Below, piece after piece: positions 42,547-51,097 of a stretch of DNA of 64,000 bases. Each line of letters begins with the position of its first letter. Position 1 is the first letter of the stretch. The notes under the pieces were generated by a model. That model was given only the letters and a program-made list of their open reading frames with translations, did no database searches and was not told the DNA's origin. Origin of the DNA: Tangfeifania diversioriginum (lineage in GTDB: Bacteria > Bacteroidota > Bacteroidia > Bacteroidales > Prolixibacteraceae); assembly GCA_945873105.1 (NCBI GenBank), contig CAMCBW010000003.1, positions 112,829 to 176,828 of the forward strand, written 5' to 3'. The translations under genes and the position numbers were made by a program.

Positions 42547-43179
42547 TTAAGGTTTTTGTGGGTTTGAACTGGCTCTCCATGCATCAATGTCAGCATCAAC
42601 TTTCGCTGGAGCAGGCCCTGATGATGGAGGAACATCAACAACAACACCCTTATTTACCAAGTCCTGTTTGACTGATTGATAGTCACCCTCGATTTTGGCA
42701 ACAAGTGCGTCAACATCTTCCTCTTTTTCAATCGTTTTGCCATCAAAGAAGATCTCTGGTATCTTCTTGTACGCAAGTTTTGCTTTCACCTTGTCCATCA
42801 GTCCTGTGGTTGCAGTACCTTTTTCAAGTGACTGTACTTTGAGTGCCAAATCCTGATTTTGCTTGATGATTGCTTTTGCCCATGCTGGGGTGGCTGGATC
42901 GTCATCCGGCTTAGGAGGTTCTGCTGAAACAGGTTTGCCATCTTTGATGTTGTGCTGCTTTTCGTAGTTTGCTACTGATGTACGAGTAGCTTCCGTTGCC
43001 CTGCGATCTGTCTCTGTTTGAAAAAAGGCGAGTAGGTTCTTAACCCCGTCACTTGCGATGACGGTTTCAAGTGTTTCGTCTGTGACAGTATTCACATATG
43101 AATCTGCTATCCTGTCGAGTAATGCAGCCTGAGTTCCGGGGTATTTGGCCCTCAATGCTGCAAGGATCTTTTCCTTCAT
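42547..43179 (-). CDS. Capsid scaffolding protein
   Basis: It starts at ATG 43179 (MKEKILAALRAKYPGTQAAL), giving 210 residues; the promoter element at 43213-43220 excludes the longer form. The protein is helical, charged and Pro/Asp-rich in the middle (SAEPPKPDDDPATP), with DQDLALKVQSLEK-like coiled coil around residues 125-140 and a Pro/Ala-rich C-terminus. This composition and the position before decoration and capsid genes match internal scaffolds that are lost on maturation. Confidence 0.75.
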   Translation of the reverse strand: MKEKILAALRAKYPGTQAALLDRIADSYVNTVTDETLETVIASDGVKNLLAFFQTETDRRATEATRTSVANYEKQHNIKDGKPVSAEPPKPDDDPATPAWAKAIIKQNQDLALKVQSLEKGTATTGLMDKVKAKLAYKKIPEIFFDGKTIEKEEDVDALVAKIEGDYQSVKQDLVNKGVVVDVPPSSGPAPAKVDADIDAWRASSNPQKP

Positions 43180-43212
43180 GAAGTAATGAATTGGTTTAAC
43201 ATTTTGCTGAAC

Positions 43213-43220
43213 CAAACTTA
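43213..43220 (-). promoter_or_regulatory. -7 promoter element of the head/tail operon
   Basis: On the minus strand this is TAAGTTTG, matching TAnnTTTG, about 34 bases before the scaffold ATG. It is one of few intergenic gaps in the late region, so a promoter here is plausible. No clear -33 TTTG was found. Confidence 0.4.
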
Positions 43221-43306
43221 CTTTGAGGGATTCGCGTGTATATGGGAATTGAATTCTTATTCCACCACAGTTTTAGAACTGTGAAGAATTTCTTTACTTT
43301 TGTTCT

Positions 43307-43396
43307 GTCCATCACCCTTTATTGCAAGAAGTCTGTTGATCTTAGAGATTGGCAGACAGTTGAAAGTACTGCGTCAGGCTTCTTGCTGTGATGGAC
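43307..43396. other. 90-base branched inverted-repeat element (possible structured RNA)
   Basis: GTCCATCAC (43307-43315) pairs with GTGATGGAC (43388-43396), and GCAAGAAG (43324-43331) pairs with CTTCTTGC (43379-43386). An inner GTCTG/CAGAC hairpin lies at 43331-43357. A separate perfect hairpin ACAGTT-TTAG-AACTGT lies just to the left (43267-43282). The strand of transcription is unknown. Confidence 0.5.
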
Positions 43397-43428
43397 GGTG
43401 ACCGATCTCTTTTTTAAATACTTCGCTC

Positions 43429-43665
43429 ATGTCCACTGCAAAACCCACATCAAAGCAGCTTTGCAAAATGGCAAAGGATACCATTGAACTGGAAACTTCA
43501 TATCAGGTAGTGGAGATCCTGGGCAGTGACACAAGAACCGGTACCGTAAAGATCAAATGCAAAACCACCTTTCTAAATATTGTGGAGATACTGGCTGTTT
43601 TCCGGGATGGTAAACTGAGGATTGAAGCCCCTGGTATGGGGACGATGTTGGTGAAACGGTATTAA
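43429..43665 (+). CDS. Lone plus-strand gene in the phage late region (moron or immunity candidate)
   Basis: This 78-residue protein (MSTAKPTSKQLCKMAKDTIE) has a short helix followed by beta strands (TSYQVVEILG, GTVKIKCKTTFLNIVEILAV) and a basic end. It is the only credible plus-strand gene in the phage region, lying alone between the MuF-toxin gene (with which it converges) and the scaffold gene. It is not a shadow, because no minus-strand gene covers it. Function is unknown; its location suggests an independently expressed cargo gene or an antitoxin for the MuF nuclease tail. Confidence 0.55.
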   Translation: MSTAKPTSKQLCKMAKDTIELETSYQVVEILGSDTRTGTVKIKCKTTFLNIVEILAVFRDGKLRIEAPGMGTMLVKRY

Positions 43666-43877
43666 TTCAAATATATTACCTCACATCGAAATGTTTTACC
43701 GGCATATTTCGAGACAAATCACAATTCAAGGTTAATATTTGTTATGAATATTGGCTTTTGAAGGATGGAGAATCTGGCAGCAAAAAGAATTAATACAAAT
43801 GCTTGACTTTTGAATTTCAATGTATTATATTTGCAGTGTCGATTCTGCGGATTCGACGACCACAGGGCCATACAGTT

Positions 43878-45419
43878 TTACTGTTTGGCTTCTGTTTTTT
43901 TATAGATCTGTGTTAGCTTTCTATCCTTCTTCAACCAAAGCTCATCGATCTTTTGCCCCTCACTTATTCGGGATAGGACATTATTGAAAACATAACGTTC
44001 TGATATTCCACTATCTTCAATTACTATTCTTGATGATTGTTTTATACCACGGTTCATCATATTTCTATAATTTTTCTTTGGATTATTTGCAGTAAACCCT
44101 TCGTGTTCGTAATATAAGTCATCAACCTTAAAGTCCGGACATTTACCCTCGTATTTGGTGTCCATCAAGCCATTATAAATCCTTTCATATGCAGGATTCT
44201 TTGTACTTAATTCTGGCAAAATAATTGTTTTATGTCCTTGCCTTGCAAATTCATTACAACAGAGGCTTACTGCATTAAAATCGTTGCTATTTCTGTCGAC
44301 AGTTGAATAAATAGAGACAGAACCACCATTTTTAAATGTTTTGAGGTCTGACAGTACTGGACGTGGCCAAATGTTTAATCTCTTGTTGATATCCCCATCA
44401 ATATAATTATCCCGGATAAAATACGGCATACTCTTCCAGCCAGCTGCCCGCTCAGTATTTTTATCAATCCAGTTAATGAACCCTTTCGGAACACTGTCGA
44501 TGTGCTTGATCCTTTCGAGGTACTCCTGGTCAGTACCGTCTAGAATAGCATCTTCATATTTGTCATATTGTTCGGCAGTCATCATAATTGGGACAGCGTG
44601 ACACAAGCATTGAGGATGCCATCCGATAAACACAAAGGTTTTTGGATATTCTCCCTTGAGATCATCACACATATCAATAGCCGGATGGGATCCTGATAAT
44701 GCAACCATGTAACCTAAAACGAAGCCAAGCTTGTTCCACCTCTCCTGATCAGCGGTACGATATGACATATTCGTCTCGGTGATAGTGAGCCTTCTGGCAT
44801 TCTTATAGGCAGAGCGATATTTCCCTTGTTTGGGCTCTAAGGCTTTGGCTGCTTTGGACCACTCCAATTCACCTACCGCATTCCTGATTCTCCGATATAG
44901 GGCATCAGGTTCATTTAGGTTCTGCCGTATCCTTCGAGAGATAACATCTGCACTATCTCCGTTTAGGATCCCCCAGCCAAGATGTATCTCAAGCTCATTC
45001 TGTGCCTGATTCACAATTTTCCAAACCTTGTCAGATAGGGAAATCCCATCAACCTCACGCTTTGTGAAAGCCTTCAATGCGCCAAGATTATGATCGGTCC
45101 AGTCTGGCTTTTCTTTTAGGACTTTCAGATTCTTTACATAGCTGTTTACAAGTGCATCATTTTTATTGTTGGAGAGCTCCCATTCATTCACATTGCCGGA
45201 GACGATAATTCCCTCCATTTCCTTTTTAAAGTTGCTGAAGATTAAATCAGATGATTTTGCCAGCTGGTAGTTCTTTTTGAATACAAAAGACTTGGAGAAT
45301 TTGGCAGATGGATCATTAGCCAGAGCAGCAACCTGGGATATCACCTTATCAAATGACTTTTCCAGTTTTTTGGCATAGGCCTTTGTATTGGCGATGTGTT
45401 GCTGATCGTATTTGTTCAT
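43878..45419 (-). CDS. MuF head-morphogenesis protein with CdiA-CT-like nuclease tail
   Basis: In this 513-residue protein the middle part carries the SPP1 gp7/MuF signature: RRLTITETNMSYRTADQERW (near residue 208), ALSGSHPAIDMCDDLKGEYP and GWHPQCLCHAVPIM. After a linker, residues about 375-513 resemble the CdiA C-terminal tRNase fold: LCCNEFARQGHKTIILPELS, then CPDFKVDDLYYEHEGF (427-442), MMNRGIKQSSRIVIED and QKIDELWLKKDRKLTQIY. MuF proteins enter the virion and can carry toxins or nucleases. The PD-(D/E)xK lysine is replaced (EHE instead of E-x-K), so activity is uncertain. It overlaps the upstream 67-aa gene by 4 bases. Confidence 0.8.
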   Translation of the reverse strand: MNKYDQQHIANTKAYAKKLEKSFDKVISQVAALANDPSAKFSKSFVFKKNYQLAKSSDLIFSNFKKEMEGIIVSGNVNEWELSNNKNDALVNSYVKNLKVLKEKPDWTDHNLGALKAFTKREVDGISLSDKVWKIVNQAQNELEIHLGWGILNGDSADVISRRIRQNLNEPDALYRRIRNAVGELEWSKAAKALEPKQGKYRSAYKNARRLTITETNMSYRTADQERWNKLGFVLGYMVALSGSHPAIDMCDDLKGEYPKTFVFIGWHPQCLCHAVPIMMTAEQYDKYEDAILDGTDQEYLERIKHIDSVPKGFINWIDKNTERAAGWKSMPYFIRDNYIDGDINKRLNIWPRPVLSDLKTFKNGGSVSIYSTVDRNSNDFNAVSLCCNEFARQGHKTIILPELSTKNPAYERIYNGLMDTKYEGKCPDFKVDDLYYEHEGFTANNPKKNYRNMMNRGIKQSSRIVIEDSGISERYVFNNVLSRISEGQKIDELWLKKDRKLTQIYKKTEAKQ

Positions 45420-45619
45420 TGATACATCCTAGTTTCTGAAAGTTCAATTTCGGTATACCATGTTGATTGTGTCCCTGGACTAAAACATATAGCATATTCA
45501 ACCAGTCTGGTTAAAAACGAATATCTAATGTCAGTGACAATACCCGCTGGAGACTCGGGCAAATTGTAAAAAACCCTTTGGCCTAGCTCAAAACTGGTTT
45601 TTATTTCAGTGAGTTTCAT
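45416..45619 (-). CDS. Small phage protein, beta-barrel-like, unknown function
   Basis: This 67-residue protein (SFELGQRVFYNLPESPAGIV, YAICFSPGTQSTWYTEIEL) resembles small SH3/KOW-like folds by its alternating strands and Gly turns. It overlaps both neighbours by 4 bases (ATGA at each end), so it is clearly translated with the portal-MuF group. No function is assigned. Confidence 0.6.
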   Translation of the reverse strand: MKLTEIKTSFELGQRVFYNLPESPAGIVTDIRYSFLTRLVEYAICFSPGTQSTWYTEIELSETRMYQ

Positions 45620-45873
45620 AACCAGTCAGTGCCGAACTTATCTTCGCGGTACCTCAATTCTTCCGCCGTAAGTGGCCTAAGCTCCTCAATATTGATACAG
45701 TGTGAAAGGCTTGCAATGCTGGGAGGCCATCCTGCTGCACAAACTCTGTCCGTCTTTGGATTGATTCCTAGCAATAACCAGTGTTCACCTGTTGGTTTGT
45801 GGTGAGCTGAATATGCCGTACCTGACTTGTATTCAATAACAGCTTGGTTTGGAATAACATTTTTCTTTGACAT
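45616..45873 (-). CDS. Small phage protein between portal and MuF genes, unknown function
   Basis: This 85-residue protein (MSKKNVIPNQAVIEYKSGTA, then EHWLLLGINPKTDRVCAAGW and CINIEELRPLTAEELRYRE) has no signal or TM. It is packed 11 bases after the portal gene and overlaps the next gene by 4 bases. Similar short proteins occur here in other phage genomes, but no family was recognised. Confidence 0.6.
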   Translation of the reverse strand: MSKKNVIPNQAVIEYKSGTAYSAHHKPTGEHWLLLGINPKTDRVCAAGWPPSIASLSHCINIEELRPLTAEELRYREDKFGTDWL

Positions 45874-45884
45874 AACAATGAATG

Positions 45885-47303
45885 TTAGTTTACAGTATTT
45901 GAAATTGATTCTGCGTCTTCTGCTTTGACCCGGTCCACTTCAGCAGCTGGATCACTCACCAGAGGATTAGCCGAAATGCCAGTCTCTTTGGACATAATCT
46001 TTGCTGTGACAGCTGTTGAAATATTCTCGATCTCTTCTTTTTCGTTGGTTGGCAGATATGGAGTGAAGACGGGTACCAAATCCAGTGTCATTGCCATAGC
46101 TGACAGGCTTGTCTCAATGACATTACCAATCATTGCCATGAGCAGGTTGATCCTTCGTTGAATGCCTTCTCCAAAAGTCCCCTCCTTTTTCCTGGCTTTC
46201 ATATGAGCATCCAAAAACAGCAACTTGAGTGCGATGCCGGAAAGGGTTCCCAGGCTTTTCATTTGGCTGAAGGAGATGTCAGGAGTCTGTGTCATAGACA
46301 GGATAAACTCGCGGAGTGTTTCCCACTCGAGTTTGACAGATTCGGGAGCGTTGGTGCTTTCCAGGTAACTAACACCACCATTTTCGGATACTTGAAGTAC
46401 CTTGCCCTGTTCTCCTTTGGATGCAAAACCCTGAATCTGACCTTTAACAACCGTGATAGGCGCACCTGAATAATCGTTGCTATCTGCCCTGTTGGAGACA
46501 CCTGTTTCCAACCTTTCGATCATAGCCTGTACTTTGTGCCATTCTGGTACATCCTGCTGATAATATACAATTGGAATCTTTTTGATCAGATTAGGAATAG
46601 GTTTCTCCATCGTCCCTTCCTTGGGTAAAAACTTGTAGGTTGCCTCTGCCGTGTAAACATCAAGGTGTTCGACTACCTTGCCACTCTCTATTGTGTTGTA
46701 TGTACGGGAAAACGCAATCATATCCCCTGCCCCATCATAATATGGGTACAGTCCATCACCCAGACTAGGTGCGAGGATCTTCATCTTAGGTTTGAACTGA
46801 CCTTTGGAAGCATCTCCCCAATACACTTCATCAGCAGCGATAGGTACAAGGTACCAAAGCTCCGCCACCTCACACTCAGAGAACATCTTCAATGCTATGT
46901 CTTTATTGCGATATTCAAGCTTATTTTTTCTCCAAATGCGATCGATCATTGCGATAAGCTTTTTTTGTGCTTCGCTGTCATCACCACCTTCGGGGACAAG
47001 CTCAATAGGGTTGCCAAGCAAAAAGCCAATCGCCCGCTCTACAATGATCTGTTGAAATGGGATAGCTATCCGGGCAACTTCCTCTTCTGCGTCTACGTAT
47101 ATCGGTTCCCCCTTCTCATTCTTCTGTCCACTTGCTTTTTTTACCTGCTTTTTTGGACGTTTTGCGACATCAAATACATCGTGTTTGCTCTGATCAAACT
47201 GCTTTAAGCAAGTCTCATTTGAAACCTTGAGTTCTGCCTTTTTTGTCAGCTCTTTTTTTATCTCTGCAATGTCACCCAGAGCGAGAATCTCTTCAATTGT
47301 CAT
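45885..47303 (-). CDS. Portal protein (SPP1 gp6-like)
   Basis: This 472-residue protein contains the portal features of the SPP1 gp6 family: a wing region with IAIPFQQIIVERAIGFLLGN and IELVPEGG, the clip/stem part (YYQQDVPEWHKVQAMIERLE, then ALKLLFLDAHMKARKKEGTF) and a long crown helix after it. The portal ring forms the head vertex through which DNA is packed. It lies directly after the large terminase gene, as is standard. Confidence 0.9.
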   Translation of the reverse strand: MTIEEILALGDIAEIKKELTKKAELKVSNETCLKQFDQSKHDVFDVAKRPKKQVKKASGQKNEKGEPIYVDAEEEVARIAIPFQQIIVERAIGFLLGNPIELVPEGGDDSEAQKKLIAMIDRIWRKNKLEYRNKDIALKMFSECEVAELWYLVPIAADEVYWGDASKGQFKPKMKILAPSLGDGLYPYYDGAGDMIAFSRTYNTIESGKVVEHLDVYTAEATYKFLPKEGTMEKPIPNLIKKIPIVYYQQDVPEWHKVQAMIERLETGVSNRADSNDYSGAPITVVKGQIQGFASKGEQGKVLQVSENGGVSYLESTNAPESVKLEWETLREFILSMTQTPDISFSQMKSLGTLSGIALKLLFLDAHMKARKKEGTFGEGIQRRINLLMAMIGNVIETSLSAMAMTLDLVPVFTPYLPTNEKEEIENISTAVTAKIMSKETGISANPLVSDPAAEVDRVKAEDAESISNTVN

Positions 47304-47313
47304 GGCGTATATT

Positions 47314-48837
47314 TTAGAACATTGATGCTAATTCAGTTATATCTAAGCCACTCTTGGTGGTCCCCCTATCTTCCGGATAGAATGTGTTGGCAAGTGCGTC
47401 AGCATAGTCAGGTGACCGGCCAAGTCGTTTTTTAATGTCGTCTTTCGGTTCGACAATGATCTTACCGGAGCTTTGAAATTTATATTTGATCTCCGTAAGT
47501 TCCTCTACTAACTCGTCAATAGGGGGTAGTGCTGCATCCATCTTGTTAGCGGGGTTTAACCAATCCCGAATTGCCCAAAACAAATAAGCCCGCATGTTTG
47601 CAAACTCATATATTTCGGTAATATCCCTCAAATCGCTGGCACCTTCACTGAATTTGCATGAATAGGCCATTCTGTATCCTAGTTCATCAAGACGAGAGTA
47701 AACCCCGGCTCCTTCCCCAATAGTATCAATGAAAGCTTTTGAGCCTGGCTTATTCAGCTCATTGGCCACCATCCCTGCAATGGCCATGTGTTCTGCGGCA
47801 CCTGCTGAGTTGTGAGTGTAGAATTTTGGCACATAGGAACCATGACGATGGCACAATACGCTGTTATCCCTTCCCATCCCTGCAACGTCCGCTCCAAGAC
47901 GTAGAGGATCCTTGATAATCCACTTCTGCTTTTGCCATTCTCTCCACCTTTCAATAGCCAATTCTACCCATTCGATCGGTATCAGTACATTAGTGGCCAC
48001 CTTGGGAAACATACCGCGAATTTTAATCCGAAAAAGGTCGTTTGGTCGATAGTATTGGCCTTCCCAAACAAAGTCACCTTCCCCTTCGTTGAACTGACTG
48101 TCATCAATCATCGTGCACCAGCTTCTCACCTTGTCATTGACCCATTCCCAGTCAACCTGTCCGGGAATAACAATCTTCTTTTGCAGAACATTGGGTGAGT
48201 TCAGGGAATCGAGACGGTACTTCTTAAACCTTGATGATTTCTGTGACCGTGCAGCGTAACCGGTCGGGTTATTTGGGTTGAAAACTATTAGAAGTCGGGA
48301 ATTTCCTTGCAGGTTCCCCTCAATAGCATCAAAGATGCCTTCCGGGATACCAGAGGCTTCTGTAACGATGAACATTGTATTAACAGCATGAAAGCCGGTC
48401 CACGCTTCTGTGTTGTGCTCATCAGCTTTAAATCCTGTCATGAACCACTCTTCGTAATTGGTCCTTATGTCATAACCCACCAATCTTCCGGGGAGAACCT
48501 TTGCCCGGTTCCATAGCCTGGTTATCTCAGGGTACATGATATCTCCAACTTGCCTGGCAGTCGGTGCAGTTAGAGCAACCTTTGTATTTTGCACCAACTC
48601 TCCAGCTTTATTGAATTTAGGTGTTAAATAGAGAAAGCAAATCCCAGCCACTGCCGCAATGAAATCTTTCCCTCTTGAGGTACCTGAGCACACTGATATC
48701 ATCCGTTCGGTTTGCACACCATGCAGGATGTTTCTTTGCTCCTGGTCCAGGTTGACATGCAGAACCTCTCTGGCAAACTTATTCCAGTCTTGTTGCCAGC
48801 TTTTGAATACTGATATGTGATCATCAGTTATCTTCAT
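47314..48837 (-). CDS. Terminase large subunit
   Basis: This 507-residue packaging motor has a Walker-A-like P-loop at SGTSRGKD (51-58), a Walker B strand with Glu at MFIVTE (155-160), and the coupling motif LLIVFNPNNPTGYAARS. The C-terminal RNase H-like nuclease has acidic residues in LGADVAGMGRDNS, AFIDTIGEGAG and YADALANTF. The length is normal. It overlaps the small-subunit gene by 14 bases. It cuts concatemers and pumps DNA into the head. Confidence 0.93.
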   Translation of the reverse strand: MKITDDHISVFKSWQQDWNKFAREVLHVNLDQEQRNILHGVQTERMISVCSGTSRGKDFIAAVAGICFLYLTPKFNKAGELVQNTKVALTAPTARQVGDIMYPEITRLWNRAKVLPGRLVGYDIRTNYEEWFMTGFKADEHNTEAWTGFHAVNTMFIVTEASGIPEGIFDAIEGNLQGNSRLLIVFNPNNPTGYAARSQKSSRFKKYRLDSLNSPNVLQKKIVIPGQVDWEWVNDKVRSWCTMIDDSQFNEGEGDFVWEGQYYRPNDLFRIKIRGMFPKVATNVLIPIEWVELAIERWREWQKQKWIIKDPLRLGADVAGMGRDNSVLCHRHGSYVPKFYTHNSAGAAEHMAIAGMVANELNKPGSKAFIDTIGEGAGVYSRLDELGYRMAYSCKFSEGASDLRDITEIYEFANMRAYLFWAIRDWLNPANKMDAALPPIDELVEELTEIKYKFQSSGKIIVEPKDDIKKRLGRSPDYADALANTFYPEDRGTTKSGLDITELASMF

Positions 48838-49342
48838 CGGTTGAAGCTTTTGTCATCAGATCAAAAAACAAGTTGCCGGATATCTCACCTTTGATCTCCT
48901 TCGGCGCATTTAAACCAAGGATCTTGCACCTCTGCTCGATGCACCTTTCAATGCCTTGCAGATATCTAGGATCACCGGTATTGTACCGCTCGTTCTCAAT
49001 TTTCTCAATATTGTCGATGGACTTAGGCGAGCCTTTCTTTTTTGTCTGAGAGATGGTTGTATCAGTCTGCGATTTCTCCCATGCTTCCCAATAGGTGCGC
49101 TCCAGGATGTTCAACTTCTCAAGCTCGATAGACTTATGATGATCAATCATTGCGTTGCGGGACTCCTCCCACTGCTGAATAACCAATTTAATATCATTGA
49201 ACACGGTCACATGATTAACCTTTCGTTTGAATTGGTCGTTCATGTATACAGCAATCGCCCGGAAAGATTGTCCTTTCAGATATAATTCAGACTCAACCTG
49301 CAGGTCATGTTCTCTCTCAACTTTCGTTCTGCTCTTTGCCAT
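48824..49342 (-). CDS. Terminase small subunit
   Basis: This 172-residue protein begins with a basic helix-turn-helix-like region (MAKSRTKVEREHDLQVESEL, then QSFRAIAVYMNDQFKRKVNH) followed by a helical oligomerisation part. Position immediately before the large subunit, size, and DNA-binding N-terminus fit a small terminase, which recognises the packaging site. No pac or cos site could be identified by eye. Confidence 0.75.
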   Translation of the reverse strand: MAKSRTKVEREHDLQVESELYLKGQSFRAIAVYMNDQFKRKVNHVTVFNDIKLVIQQWEESRNAMIDHHKSIELEKLNILERTYWEAWEKSQTDTTISQTKKKGSPKSIDNIEKIENERYNTGDPRYLQGIERCIEQRCKILGLNAPKEIKGEISGNLFFDLMTKASTDEDN

Positions 49343-49361
49343 GGCTGTTCAGTCCTATTGT

Positions 49362-50606
49362 TTAATTTATAGACACTTCCGTGCAAAACACCTCACCATT
49401 CTTCCTTATCACCAAAGCAGGATCCAGTTTTAACATTCGATCAATGATCACCTGGCAGTACTTCGGATCAAACTCGGCCATGTAACAACGTCTGTCAAGT
49501 TGATGGCTTGCAATCATAGTTGTTCCACTTCCCCCGAAACCATCAGCAACGATCGCGCCTTTTCTGCTACTGTTCTGTACCTGGTAAGCAATCAGCGGTA
49601 CCGGTTTCATTGTTGGATGCTCACTGTTTCTCAGTGGCCGGTCAAACTCAAGTATGGTTGTTTGTTTCCGATCGCTGAACCAATCATGTGCGGCACCCTC
49701 TTTCCACCCATAAAGGCAGGGCTCATGCTTCCATTGATAGTCCTGGCGACCCATTACCATGGAGTTTTTAACCCAAATCAGGCACTGCTTAACCATTATC
49801 CCGGCATTCTTCATGGCAGAACGGAAATTGGCACCTTCAGAATCGGAGTGCCAGACGTACCATGCGCCACCTGGCTTTGTGAATAAGGCAAGGGCAGAAT
49901 AAAAATCAAAGAGAAACTGGTAAAAGTCAGAGTCGCTCATATTATCGTTCTGTATCGTGAGCTTCTCCTTGGTGCCACCTTCGTAGTCGACATTGTAAGG
50001 AGGATCGGTGATGACAAGGTCCGCTTTCTCTCCTTCGAATAGCCTCTCGAATGTCTCGGCTTTGGTGCTGTCACCGCAGATAAGCCTGTGAGGACCTATT
50101 TCAAAGATGTCGCCTTGGACAATATCCGTCTTAATGTCATCCGGGATGTCGTATTCATCATCTTGGGCCTCCTGAGTGTCGAACCAACCTTCTTTCTCCA
50201 TTTCATCCCAGATATCCACACCCCAGGTAGAGAGTTGTGAAAAATCAATGTCCATCTGAGCCAATGCTGCTTTATCCCAGTCTCCAAAGTGGCCGTTATC
50301 TTTGAAAAGAATCCTCAGCTCGTCCTCTTCTGTAAGATTTGGGATTATCGCAACGGGAACCTCCTCTAATGACAATTTTCCAGCAGCAATAAACCGTTTC
50401 TCACCCGCAATGATGACAAGGGAGCCGGTCCGGTCTGAACAGATAATCGGTCGGGTTTCAAAATAAAGTGGATCCTCTTTAATTGACTCGCAAAGGGATT
50501 GCAAATCAGCATCCGTGATTGTTCGCGGGTTGTGTGGGTGTTTTGAAAGTTCTGATAAAGGGAGGTAGCTAACCTTTACTTTTATTTGGGACATAGACTT
50601 CTTCAA
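49362..50606 (-). CDS. ParB-domain/DNA methyltransferase fusion
   Basis: This 414-residue protein has residues 10-115 as a ParB/Sulfiredoxin-type domain (PLSELSKHPHNPRTITDADL; AGEKRFIAAG at 67-76). It is followed by an amino-methyltransferase with the catalytic DPPY at 201-204 (VITDPPYNVDYEGG) and the SAM-binding motif DGFGGSGTT at 355-363. Motif IV before motif I marks the beta class (N6-adenine or N4-cytosine). ParB-MTase fusions are common next to phage terminase genes. It may protect phage DNA from host restriction or mark it for packaging. An ATG at 50594 is an alternative start. Confidence 0.88.
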   Translation of the reverse strand: MKKSMSQIKVKVSYLPLSELSKHPHNPRTITDADLQSLCESIKEDPLYFETRPIICSDRTGSLVIIAGEKRFIAAGKLSLEEVPVAIIPNLTEEDELRILFKDNGHFGDWDKAALAQMDIDFSQLSTWGVDIWDEMEKEGWFDTQEAQDDEYDIPDDIKTDIVQGDIFEIGPHRLICGDSTKAETFERLFEGEKADLVITDPPYNVDYEGGTKEKLTIQNDNMSDSDFYQFLFDFYSALALFTKPGGAWYVWHSDSEGANFRSAMKNAGIMVKQCLIWVKNSMVMGRQDYQWKHEPCLYGWKEGAAHDWFSDRKQTTILEFDRPLRNSEHPTMKPVPLIAYQVQNSSRKGAIVADGFGGSGTTMIASHQLDRRCYMAEFDPKYCQVIIDRMLKLDPALVIRKNGEVFCTEVSIN

Positions 50607-51003
50607 ATAGTTCGGAATAAAGATATTCCACGGCCATTCTAAAGTCTTTGTAAATGATCAGGTAATTCTTCACAGTTTTTAAAGTGTGCGAAACAAGGGA
50701 GCTACCACAATTGAAGTTTCTTGCTAGCACGGTACGCACACCTTTTTTCAGCTGTTTATCAGTTGTGAGGGCTTCCGGATCCAGGTGCTTAACAACGACA
50801 GCTATGAACTCCAAGCGGTGACGTGTCTTATCATTTCGAGTGGTGTGTTCTGGGTGAATGACGATGAACCTTTGATATAGCTCCGGTATAAATGTTTCAA
50901 AATCCTTTTGCTCCTTGTCATCCTCCATCAAATGTCGGGCAAACTCCGGGTAACGAATCGCAAGCTTACGGCCAAGCTGATAGTAATTCGTTGTCTGATT
51001 CAT
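50569..51003 (-). CDS. Unrecognised phage protein upstream of the ParB-methyltransferase
   Basis: Using ATG 51003 (MNQTTNYYQLGRKLAIRYPE), the protein has 144 residues, is helical and basic, with a C-terminal half (SSLVSHTLKTVKNYLIIYKD) that could contain a helix-turn-helix. The longer frame to 51063 runs into the terminator stem and is rejected. It is the first gene after the terminator at 51050 and overlaps the next by 38 bases, so it may lead the packaging operon. No family was recognised. Confidence 0.55.
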   Translation of the reverse strand: MNQTTNYYQLGRKLAIRYPEFARHLMEDDKEQKDFETFIPELYQRFIVIHPEHTTRNDKTRHRLEFIAVVVKHLDPEALTTDKQLKKGVRTVLARNFNCGSSLVSHTLKTVKNYLIIYKDFRMAVEYLYSELFEEVYVPNKSKG

Positions 51004-51049
51004 TGTTAAGGGATGTTGGTATTTACGAATATAAGGAAATTTGGATAAT

Positions 51050-51073
51050 AAAAAAACCGGCACAGTGTCCGGC
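51050..51073 (-). terminator. Intrinsic terminator separating early and late blocks
   Basis: On the minus strand, CCGGACACTGTGCCGG (one mismatch) is followed by TTTTTTTATT. It lies between the 72-aa gene and the gene starting at 51003, so transcription from the modification/replication block should largely stop here. Confidence 0.75.
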
Positions 51074-51097
51074 TTAATTAACTTATAGGTTGATTTT

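Noticed and set aside
46665..47207. Plus-strand 180-codon frame inside the portal gene
   Set aside because: It is a shadow of the portal frame, rich in Cys/Phe/Leu runs and without promoter or neighbour support.
49227..49433. Plus-strand small frame over the terS start region
   Set aside because: It crosses two minus-strand genes and their junction, with no conserved motif.
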